From contig MGLY01000090.1 of NCBI GenBank assembly GCA_001794935.1, positions 988-12,460 on the forward strand: DNA of 11,473 nucleotides, written 5' to 3'. A program made the position numbers and the translations under genes. Below, one piece after another: positions 1 through 5,162 of this stretch (positions are counted from its first letter, which is position 1; every line of letters starts with the position of its first letter). The DNA is from Chlamydiae bacterium RIFCSPHIGHO2_12_FULL_49_9. Lineage in GTDB: Bacteria > Chlamydiota > Chlamydiia > Chlamydiales > SM23-39. A model generated the notes under the pieces. It ran no database searches and was not told where the DNA came from. It worked only from the letters and a program-made list of their open reading frames with translations.

Positions 1-896
1 TGGCCGCCGGTGAGAATCGCGATATCTTCGAGCATCGCTTTGCGGCGATCGCCAAAGCCGGGGGCTTTCACGGCGACCACTTTGAGTCCTGCGCGGAGGC
101 GGTTCACAACGAGAGTTGCGAGGGCCTCTCCCTCGATGTCTTCAGCGATGATGAGAAGGGGCTTGCCCGACTCGGCAGACGCTTGAAGAATGGGGAGGAA
201 TTCCTTCATGGAAGAGATCTTCTTCTCGTAGATGAGGATGAGGGCATTTTCGTATTCGGCAGTGAGAGTTTCTGCATTGGTTACGAAATAAGCTGAGGCG
301 TAGCCGCGGTCAAAATTCATCCCTTCCACGACATCAAGAGTTGTCTCAAACCCTTTTGCCTCTTCGACGGTGATCGTCCCGTCTTTGCCCACTTTTTCCA
401 TCGCTTCAGCGATGATGTTGCCGATGTCTGGGTCGCCATTTGCGGAAATGGTCGCAACTTGCGCGACTTCTTTTGTGTTCTTGATCGGCTTGCTGAGCTT
501 TTTGAGCTCGTCGAGAGTGGTGGAGACGGCCATTTCGATCCCGCGCTTCACTTCCATTGGGTTTGCGCCGGCAGTTACGTTGCGAAGACCTTCTGTATAG
601 ATGGCCTCTGCGAGAACTGTTGCGGTTGTCGTTCCATCGCCCGCTTTGTCGGCGGTCTTGCTGGCCACTTCTTTGACCATCTGCGCGCCCATGTTCTCGT
701 GCTTGTCTTCCAGCTCGATCTCTTTGGCGACAGTGACGCCGTCTTTTGTGATTTTCGGAGAGCCGAATTTAGAGTCGATAACCACATTGCGCCCCTTGGG
801 ACCCAATGTCACTTTTACGGCTGATGCCAATGTGCGAACACCCTTCAAAATCTTTTGGCGGGCGTCTTCCTTGAACTTAATGTTTTTTGGTGCCAT
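1..896 (-). CDS. groEL: 60-kDa chaperonin GroEL, N-terminal 298 residues (3' end outside window)
   Basis: ATP-driven cytosolic chaperonin that folds proteins in a double-ring cage capped by GroES. The visible 298 residues cover the first equatorial, first intermediate and most of the apical segment; the family is about 545 residues, so the gene is cut by the window edge, not broken. Numbering matches E. coli GroEL exactly: D52 and D87 of the ATPase site lie in KDGVTVAKE and GDGTTTATVL, and the apical substrate and GroES contact residues Y199, Y203, F204, L234, L237, L259, V263 and V264 are all present. The start ATG is preceded by AGGAG (909-913 on the plus strand) at 12 nt spacing. It lies 23 bp after groES with no promoter between, so the two form one operon. 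The sequence resembles the operon-type chlamydial GroEL1 (from memory), which favours the canonical chaperonin over the divergent GroEL2/3 paralogues. Confidence 0.98.
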   Translation of the reverse strand, partial: MAPKNIKFKEDARQKILKGVRTLASAVKVTLGPKGRNVVIDSKFGSPKITKDGVTVAKEIELEDKHENMGAQMVKEVASKTADKAGDGTTTATVLAEAIYTEGLRNVTAGANPMEVKRGIEMAVSTTLDELKKLSKPIKNTKEVAQVATISANGDPDIGNIIAEAMEKVGKDGTITVEEAKGFETTLDVVEGMNFDRGYASAYFVTNAETLTAEYENALILIYEKKISSMKEFLPILQASAESGKPLLIIAEDIEGEALATLVVNRLRAGLKVVAVKAPGFGDRRKAMLEDIAILTGG

Positions 897-919
897 AGTT
901 CTATTTATCTCCTAGTAAA

Positions 920-1234
920 TTACTCTTCGATGATTGCAATGATGTCGTCGGCTTTCAGAATGATGTATTCCTCGTCGTCAACGGTCACTTCTTGTCCTGC
1001 GTACTTATCCATGAGGATAAGATCGTTTGGTTTGACCGGAATCGGCAGAATCTTGCCGTCGTCAAGCCTTTGGCCGGAACCTACGGAAACGACTCGCGCC
1101 GTCTCTTGTTTTTTCTTCGCTGAATCGGGAAGAATGATTCCCCCTTTCATCGTCTCTTGCGCCTGCAGTCTCTGGGCCAAGATGCGATTGCCAAGAGGTT
1201 TCAAAGTGATCTTCTTTGCTGCTTGTTGGGTCAT
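920..1234 (-). CDS. groES: 10-kDa co-chaperonin GroES
   Basis: Heptameric lid of the GroEL cage. The 104-residue protein is slightly longer than the usual 95-97 because of an N-terminal extension and extra residues in the loops. The mobile loop that docks on GroEL lies at about residues 25-43 and carries the hydrophobic tripeptide IIL (33-35) after ETMKGG. The roof-loop region (about 50-62) and the C-terminal beta strand ending DDIIAIIEE are typical of the family. The start ATG has GGAG nine bases upstream. It is the first gene of the groESL operon and is transcribed away from pepF. Control is predicted through the promoter at 1314-1342 and the adjacent CIRCE-like operator at 1349-1375. Confidence 0.97.
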   Translation of the reverse strand: MTQQAAKKITLKPLGNRILAQRLQAQETMKGGIILPDSAKKKQETARVVSVGSGQRLDDGKILPIPVKPNDLILMDKYAGQEVTVDDEEYIILKADDIIAIIEE

Positions 1235-1265
1235 AGGTTGTTTCTCCAGTTTATCAATGTTCGCT

Positions 1266-1284
1266 TCAGGAAAAAGGTTCCTGA
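1266..1284 (-). other. Hairpin in groES mRNA leader
   Basis: A 7-bp perfect stem (TCAGGAA / TTCCTGA) with a 5-nt loop lies between the predicted groES transcription start (about 1307) and its ribosome binding site. An extra Shine-Dalgarno-like AAGGAG (plus positions 1292-1297) lies just upstream with no start codon at usable distance. The stem could stabilise the leader or shape ribosome access; no function is shown. Confidence 0.4.
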
Positions 1285-1313
1285 CAGCTACTCCTTTTAA
1301 AATTCAGATCAGG

Positions 1314-1342
1314 AATATAGCGGCCTATGCGATTTTTTGCAA
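1314..1342 (-). promoter_or_regulatory. Predicted groESL promoter (housekeeping sigma factor)
   Basis: On the minus strand a -35 box TTGCAA (1337-1342) is followed by exactly 17 bp and a -10 box TATATT (1314-1319, 5 of 6 to consensus). The expected start is near 1307, giving a leader of about 70 nt to the groES ATG. The spacing and its position next to the CIRCE-like operator support it. The same TTGCAA-N17 arrangement recurs upstream of the L,D-transpeptidase gene. Confidence 0.7.
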
Positions 1343-1363
1343 CAAAATTTAGCACAATATTAT
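1337..1363 (+). promoter_or_regulatory. Possible divergent pepF promoter
   Basis: The palindromic hexamer TTGCAA (1337-1342) can also serve as a plus-strand -35, with TATTAT (1358-1363, 5 of 6 to the -10 consensus) 15 bp downstream. The -10 lies in the CIRCE spacer. The 15-bp spacing is short, so this is weaker than the groES promoter. If used, transcription starts near 1370 and the pepF leader is about 90 nt. Confidence 0.35.
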
Positions 1364-1375
1364 CCGGATTGCTAA
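1349..1375. promoter_or_regulatory. CIRCE-like operator (HrcA binding site)
   Basis: The sequence is TTAGCACAA - nine bases - GATTGCTAA. The CIRCE consensus is TTAGCACTC-N9-GAGTGCTAA, so the left arm matches 7 of 9 and the right arm 8 of 9, with the exact 9-bp spacer; six bases at each outer end pair perfectly. It lies 115 bp upstream of the groES start codon and 6 bp upstream of the groES -35 box. HrcA bound to CIRCE represses groE and dnaK operons in many bacteria, including Chlamydia. Here the site also overlaps the possible pepF promoter. Confidence 0.8.
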
Positions 1376-1458
1376 TCGCTCCGGCGCTCGTCTCTCTGGC
1401 CTCGTGCCAAAAAATGAATAACACGTTAAGTTTAAATGGTTTAGAAAAGGATGTTCCA

Positions 1459-3255
1459 ATGCCGAAAACGCGAAATGAAATCCCTCAGCAAGACAGGTGG
1501 AACGTGGAGGCTCTCTACCCAACCCCAGAGGCCTGGAAAGACGATTTTCAAAAGACTCAGGGGAAGGAACCGGCGCTGAGATGGCCGGAGCTCGCCCAGT
1601 TCAAGGGGAGGCTGAGCGATCCGAGCGCGCTTCTTTCTTTGATTGAGTACTATACGGAACTGGAAAGGAAGCTCAGCAAGCTCCACGTGTATGCCCATTT
1701 GAGGCTCGATGAGGATCTCGGGAACGATGCGTTTAAAAATGATTTCGGGCTGATTTCGGGACTCATCCAAGACTTTCAAAGAGAGATGTCTTGGATGGAG
1801 CCAGAACTTTTGGGATTGAGTGAAAAAGACTTCAAAGGCTTGATCTTGCATGCGTCACTGCAGCCCTATCGCTTCCATTTGGAAAAAATCGGCCGGATGC
1901 GCCCCCATACATTGAGTTCGGAGCAAGAAGAGCTTTTGGTTTTGAGCGGCAAAGCGCTCGATGCGACCTATCGCGCCTTCGGAGCTTTAAACAATGCAGA
2001 TCTCACATTTAAACCTGCAGTCGATTCGAAAGGAGTCGAGCATCCGCTTTCAAATGGAACCTATCTCAACTACATGAGAAGTCAGGACCGGCATCTGAGA
2101 AAAACCGCCTATCAAAATTTGCATCTTGGTTTTGAAGCGCATGCAAACACTCTTTGCGAGCTCATTAACGGACAGGTTCAGAGCCACCTTTTTTTGGCAA
2201 AGGCGAGAAAGTTCGGAAGTTGCTTAGAGTCTGCTCTTTTCCCACATCAAGTGGAGCCAAAAGTCTATGAAAATTTGATTGCGTCGATGCATAAATCTTT
2301 GCCAAAGATGCACGAGTACATAGCGCTTCGAAAGAAGATTTTAAAATTGGATGAGATCCATTTTTACGATCTGCATGTTCCTCTCATCGAAGAGGCAAAT
2401 ACACAGATGAGCTACGAGGAAGCGAGAGAAGCGGTGATCGCGTCCGTCGAACCTCTTGGGAAAAAGTATCAAGAGTCTTTGAAAAAAGGGCTTCTGGAGG
2501 AAAGGTGGGTCGATATTTATGAGAATGCGAGGAAGCGCTCAGGCGCTTATTCGAGCGGCTGTTATGACAGCATGCCCTATATTTTGATGAATTATCACGG
2601 CACGTTGAATGACGTTTTGACGCTTGCCCATGAGGCGGGCCACAGCATGCACAGCTTGCTTAGCCGTCAAACCCAGCCCTATATTTATTCCCAGTATCCG
2701 ATCTTTGTCGCTGAAGTCGCATCGACTTTCAACGAGCAGCTTTTACTTAGCTTTTTGAAGAAAAAAGCGAAGTCGAAAGCGGAAATCGTTTCGCTGATCA
2801 ACTATCAGATCGAGGGGATCAGAAATACGATTTTCAGACAGACCCTATTTGCTGAATTTGAGCTTCAAATCCACAAGTGGGCAGAAGAGGGCGTTCCCTT
2901 GACGCCGACATTGTTGAAAAAGCGCTATGCGGAGCTCAACAGGAAATACTATGGAGAAGAGATCGTTCTCGATCCCGAAATGGAGATCGAATGGGCGCGG
3001 ATTCCCCATTTCTATTACAACTTCTATGTTTATCAGTATGCGACCGGTCTTAGCGCGGCCCTCACTTTGTTCCAAAAGGCGATGGCATCTGAAAAGATCC
3101 GGGACGGCTATCTCGAATTTTTGTCGTCGGGAGGAAGCCGCTATCCGATCGATCTCTTGCAAAAGGCAGGCGTCGATATGCGGAAGAGCGATGCGATTGA
3201 TTCCGCCTTGAAGCAGTTCGAAGAGCTGCTTAAAGAGCTGAAGAAGCTGTCGTAA
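1459..3255 (+). CDS. pepF: Oligoendopeptidase F, M3B zinc metallopeptidase
   Basis: Cytosolic metallopeptidase that cleaves short peptides. With the start chosen here it has 598 residues, usual for PepF. The zinc site is clear: HEAGH at residues 391-395 gives two histidine ligands and the catalytic glutamate, and E419 in EVASTFNE is the expected third ligand. The C-terminal SGGSRYPIDLLQKAGVDM is the characteristic PepF tail; residues from about 30 to 180 form the N-terminal helical domain. The reading frame stays open upstream to an ATG at 1327, but the 1459 ATG has AAAGGA at 7-nt spacing, begins family-like sequence, and avoids reading through the CIRCE-like site. The extra 44 codons resemble a lipoprotein signal by chance or design (see findings). 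The divergent groESL-pepF arrangement matches Chlamydia CT110-CT112. Confidence 0.94.
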   Translation: MPKTRNEIPQQDRWNVEALYPTPEAWKDDFQKTQGKEPALRWPELAQFKGRLSDPSALLSLIEYYTELERKLSKLHVYAHLRLDEDLGNDAFKNDFGLISGLIQDFQREMSWMEPELLGLSEKDFKGLILHASLQPYRFHLEKIGRMRPHTLSSEQEELLVLSGKALDATYRAFGALNNADLTFKPAVDSKGVEHPLSNGTYLNYMRSQDRHLRKTAYQNLHLGFEAHANTLCELINGQVQSHLFLAKARKFGSCLESALFPHQVEPKVYENLIASMHKSLPKMHEYIALRKKILKLDEIHFYDLHVPLIEEANTQMSYEEAREAVIASVEPLGKKYQESLKKGLLEERWVDIYENARKRSGAYSSGCYDSMPYILMNYHGTLNDVLTLAHEAGHSMHSLLSRQTQPYIYSQYPIFVAEVASTFNEQLLLSFLKKKAKSKAEIVSLINYQIEGIRNTIFRQTLFAEFELQIHKWAEEGVPLTPTLLKKRYAELNRKYYGEEIVLDPEMEIEWARIPHFYYNFYVYQYATGLSAALTLFQKAMASEKIRDGYLEFLSSGGSRYPIDLLQKAGVDMRKSDAIDSALKQFEELLKELKKLS

Positions 3256-3276
3256 GAGAAATAAGAGAAAAAATAA

Positions 3277-3327
3277 CAGGATCGCTGCTATTGCAGCGGC
3301 AGGATCTCGCGAGGCGCGAGGCAGGAT
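3277..3327 (+). repeat. Iterated CAGGAT units with hairpins (left arm)
   Basis: CAGGAT occurs at 3277, 3300 and 3322, 23 and 22 bp apart. The intervals hold small palindromes: GCTGC/GCAGC (3284-3288, 3293-3297) and CTCGCG/CGCGAG (3306-3311, 3315-3320). Confidence 0.7.
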
Positions 3328-3518
3328 ATTAACCGGAGGGGTAAAAAGGTGACAATCTGCTTGCTGCGACTTTGCCACATCAATTCTCCCTCGTCGCCCA
3401 TAGTTCTACTATGGGCTCCTCATTCGAACCGCTGGCGCTTTGATCTGGCTTCGTCTCGCCAGCGCATATTGTCACCTTTTTACCCCTCCGGTTAATAAGA
3501 AAAGGGAATGCTTCTTCT

Positions 3519-3573
3519 ATCCTGCCGGCGCGTTAGCGCCGATCCTGCTGCTGCAGCAATAGCAGCGATCCTG
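3519..3573 (-). repeat. Iterated CAGGAT units with hairpins (right arm)
   Basis: The reverse complement ATCCTG occurs at 3519, 3542 and 3568. The hairpin GGCGC/GCGCC (3527-3531, 3536-3540) occupies the place of the CTCGCG hairpin on the left but differs in sequence. Outside it, an extra 22 bp (3497-3518, itself AAGAA...TTCTT) separates this arm from the inner repeat and has no counterpart on the left. Confidence 0.65.
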
Positions 3574-3662
3574 TTATTTTCTTTCTTTAAAAAAGGCTTG
3601 TGAAATAAAGGGATATTCGTCATTTTCCATAGGTGCCCCCTGTGAATTATTGAAATGGATTT

Positions 3663-3941
3663 ATGATGTCGAGAGTCCGAGCTGTTTTTGTTGTGCTCAA
3701 CGACAAAGGCCTTCACACCCGCCCCTCAACGGAACTCGTCAAGTGCGCAGCTCACTTCAATGCGCAAATCCAACTCTCGTATAGGGGCTATGTCGTCAAC
3801 GCCAAGTCGCTCTTGGGTATTTTGATGCTCGCAGCTGAAAGGGGAGCCAAGATCGGCATCGAGGCAATTGGCGATGACGCCGAAAGAGCGGTTCACGCCA
3901 TTCTCGCGCTATCTCAAAATCGATTCAACGTCCGCTATTAG
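3663..3941 (+). CDS. ptsH: Phosphocarrier protein HPr
   Basis: Small cytosolic phosphocarrier that takes phosphate from PEP via enzyme I and passes it to EII components. The 92-residue protein has the active-site motif GLHTRPS with His18 (His15 in other HPr), and the regulatory-site motif NAKSLLGILML with Ser49 at the place of Ser46, where HPr kinase acts in bacteria that have it. The C-terminus LSQNRFNVRY is shorter and less acidic than usual. Start: two ATGs lie in tandem (3663, 3666); upstream sequence has only a weak TGGA. No ptsI follows, whereas in Chlamydia ptsH and ptsI are adjacent (from memory), so the partner gene must lie elsewhere if present. The stop codon TAG is formed by the end of the inverted repeat at 3939-4012. 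Confidence 0.92.
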   Translation: MMSRVRAVFVVLNDKGLHTRPSTELVKCAAHFNAQIQLSYRGYVVNAKSLLGILMLAAERGAKIGIEAIGDDAERAVHAILALSQNRFNVRY

Positions 3942-4012
3942 ACCTCTTGCGTAACCTCATTTATTTGCTAAAATCGATTTCTTCAAATAAAGCACGTTAC
4001 GCAAGAGGTCTA
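3939..4012. mobile_element. 74-bp TA-flanked inverted repeat between convergent ptsH and rpiA (possible mini-MITE or two-way terminator)
   Basis: A perfect 17-bp inverted repeat (TAGACCTCTTGCGTAAC at 3939-3955 and its complement at 3996-4012) surrounds a 40-nt centre that has its own 8-bp inverted repeat (TTTATTTG 3960-3967, CAAATAAA 3984-3991). The outermost two bases on each side are TA, so a 70-bp core with 15-bp arms flanked by a TA duplication fits equally well. The first three bases on each strand form the TAG stop of ptsH and of rpiA. It may also end transcription from both sides, but there is no T-run after the outer stem. Confidence 0.75.
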
Positions 4013-4699
4013 TTGAACTCTTGTCGTTCCATCCGGGTAACCAATGATGACTCGTCCGGCGAGGCGAAAGAAAAATCCGGTGTCGACCACTCCCGGAATT
4101 TGGGTGAGGTTGAAATGGTCCTGCTCGGGAGACAAAGGGGGAGACTCGAATTGGATATCGAAGAGAAGGTTGCCGTTTTCGGTGATGAAAAGGGTACCGT
4201 CTTTTTGAAGGCGCCACTTCCCCTTATAGCCCATTTCCTCGATTTGTTTTCGAGTGGAGGGGGAACCGAAGAATAAAACTTCGACGGGAAGTTTGGCCCT
4301 TCCGATTGTGCCGACGAGTTTTGATTCGTCGACGATGACGACCATCTCTTTACTCGCGGCAGCCAGGATCTTTTCTCGAACGTGGGCGCCGCCCCCCCCT
4401 TTGATCATCCGTTTTTCAGAATCAATTTCGTCAGCTCCGTCAACGGTGATATCGATGCGCGGAACCGAATTGATGTCCATGACGGCAATGCCCCCTTTGC
4501 GCGCTCTTTCGGCAGAGGCTCTCGAGCTTGCGACAGCTTCGATTTTAAGGCCCTCTTTGCACAGCTCAATCAGGCTGTCGATAAAGCACTCGGCAGTCGA
4601 CCCTGAGCCGAGACCTACGATCATTCCATCCGCAATCCATTCGGCGGCTTTTTTGCCGGCTGCGATTTTGGCTTCATGATGAGACATAATGACCTTCAT
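4010..4699 (-). CDS. rpiA: Ribose-5-phosphate isomerase A
   Basis: Interconverts ribose 5-phosphate and ribulose 5-phosphate in the non-oxidative pentose phosphate pathway, cytosolic. The length of 229 residues fits the family (about 219-240). Seen motifs: phosphate-binding GLGSGST (29-35), catalytic-site DGADEI with D87 and D90, K100 followed by GGGG, E109 as the likely general base, and DESK at 124-127. The tail IIGYPDGTTRVQ resembles the natural end of RpiA, so the gene is not truncated by the adjoining repeat. The start is uncertain: ATG at 4699 has GGA four bases upstream, and ATG at 4687 has AAGG five bases upstream and would remove four residues. It is convergent with ptsH and divergent from the small basic gene at 4794. 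Confidence 0.95.
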   Translation of the reverse strand: MKVIMSHHEAKIAAGKKAAEWIADGMIVGLGSGSTAECFIDSLIELCKEGLKIEAVASSRASAERARKGGIAVMDINSVPRIDITVDGADEIDSEKRMIKGGGGAHVREKILAAASKEMVVIVDESKLVGTIGRAKLPVEVLFFGSPSTRKQIEEMGYKGKWRLQKDGTLFITENGNLLFDIQFESPPLSPEQDHFNLTQIPGVVDTGFFFRLAGRVIIGYPDGTTRVQ

Positions 4700-4753
4700 T
4701 TTTCCGATAGTAGACGAAAGAGGAATAAGTTTTCTAGTGGATCTTTATTAAAA

Positions 4754-4783
4754 ATTTTAATACGTTAGTGGCGGTGGATTCAA
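4754..4783 (-). promoter_or_regulatory. Possible rpiA promoter
   Basis: On the minus strand TTGAAT (4778-4783) and TAAAAT (4754-4759, 5 of 6 to the -10 consensus) are 18 bp apart and about 55 bp before the rpiA start. The -35 match is 4 of 6. It lies in the divergent gap of 94 bp and abuts the ribosome binding site of the plus-strand gene at 4794. Confidence 0.4.
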
Positions 4784-4793
4784 GGAGGGTCTA

Positions 4794-5147
4794 ATGGACA
4801 CGACAGAAAAACCCAAAATGCGCCGGATGCGCCGCCCTCGGATGAAATGGGCGCCTTACGAGCCGAAAACCGGACCGATCGCCCCAGAGAGCGAAAAAAC
4901 CAAACGGGCCCGAAGAAAACTTCTTGAGAATTGGGAAAAAGAAAAACTCCACATTACGCCCAAAGCGATCAGCGAGACGATTGAAAAAATGCACAAGTGG
5001 ATCGCAGATAATGCGAAACACCGCGTGCCGATCAAAGAAAAGATTGCCCTTTTCAATCAAAATCAAAATGCAGCCGGAGTCAGCCGCAAGGTCCAGCAGA
5101 TTGCGATGAGATTAAAATTAAATGACAAATCTTGGGGGAAGTGTTAA
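4794..5147 (+). CDS. Small, very basic hypothetical protein
   Basis: I do not recognise this protein. The coding call rests on a textbook ribosome binding site (AAGGAGG at 4782-4788, five bases before ATG), an open frame of 117 codons, and tight placement 15 bp before tyrS. The N-terminal 20 residues are rich in Arg, Lys and Pro (MRRMRRPRMK), followed by a Pro/Lys/Glu-rich stretch to about residue 38. Residues 38-115 look mostly helical with mixed Lys/Glu. There is no signal peptide or membrane segment and the only Cys is the last residue. The strong positive charge would suit nucleic acid or ribosome contact, or a secreted effector, but nothing identifies which. It may be cotranscribed with tyrS. 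Confidence 0.75.
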   Translation: MDTTEKPKMRRMRRPRMKWAPYEPKTGPIAPESEKTKRARRKLLENWEKEKLHITPKAISETIEKMHKWIADNAKHRVPIKEKIALFNQNQNAAGVSRKVQQIAMRLKLNDKSWGKC

Positions 5148-5158
5148 TCTGGCTTCCC
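5136..5158 (+). other. Hairpin across the stop codon upstream of tyrS
   Basis: GGGAAG (5136-5141) pairs with CTTCCC (5153-5158), extendable by two G-T pairs, around an 11-nt loop that contains the upstream gene's stop codon. It ends four bases before the tyrS ATG. The only purine-rich ribosome-site candidate for tyrS (GGGGGAAG) is inside this stem. Confidence 0.4.
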
Positions 5159-5162
5159 TTAT

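Larger units (their letters stand above)
3268..3582. repeat. Nested palindromic element (MITE-like or structured RNA) in the pepF-ptsH gap
   Basis: This fills most of the 407-bp gene-free stretch 3256-3662. The outer arms are a perfect 25-bp inverted repeat (3270-3294 with 3556-3580). The inner arms are a perfect 29-bp inverted repeat (3328-3356 with 3468-3496). Between them each side carries small hairpins. The 111-bp apex (3357-3467) holds two more: GCCCATAG/CTATGGGC (3396-3403, 3409-3416) and CGCTGGCG/CGCCAGCG (3430-3437, 3457-3464). No convincing ORF lies inside, and no clear target-site duplication is seen. It could be a non-autonomous mobile element, a transcribed structured RNA, or a strong two-way transcription barrier after pepF. 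The rest of the gap (3583-3662) holds only the ptsH leader, without a promoter I would commit to. Confidence 0.85.

Noticed and set aside
459..824. Plus-strand ORF antisense to groEL
   Set aside because: It is a reading-frame shadow of a strongly conserved gene and has no start signals.
2845..3378. Minus-strand ORF running from the palindrome into pepF
   Set aside because: It is antisense to conserved pepF codons, and its low-complexity Leu-rich part comes from the reverse of Lys/Glu-rich coding.
3422..3430. GGTTCGAAT on the minus strand resembles a tRNA T-loop, hinting at a tRNA fragment or attachment site
   Set aside because: The flanking bases do not form the 5-bp T stem and no acceptor, D or anticodon arm is present.
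3277..3573. Regularly spaced CAGGAT units as a CRISPR array
   Set aside because: The repeat is only 6 bp, the intervals are palindromes and not unique spacers, and the two arms are inverted copies.
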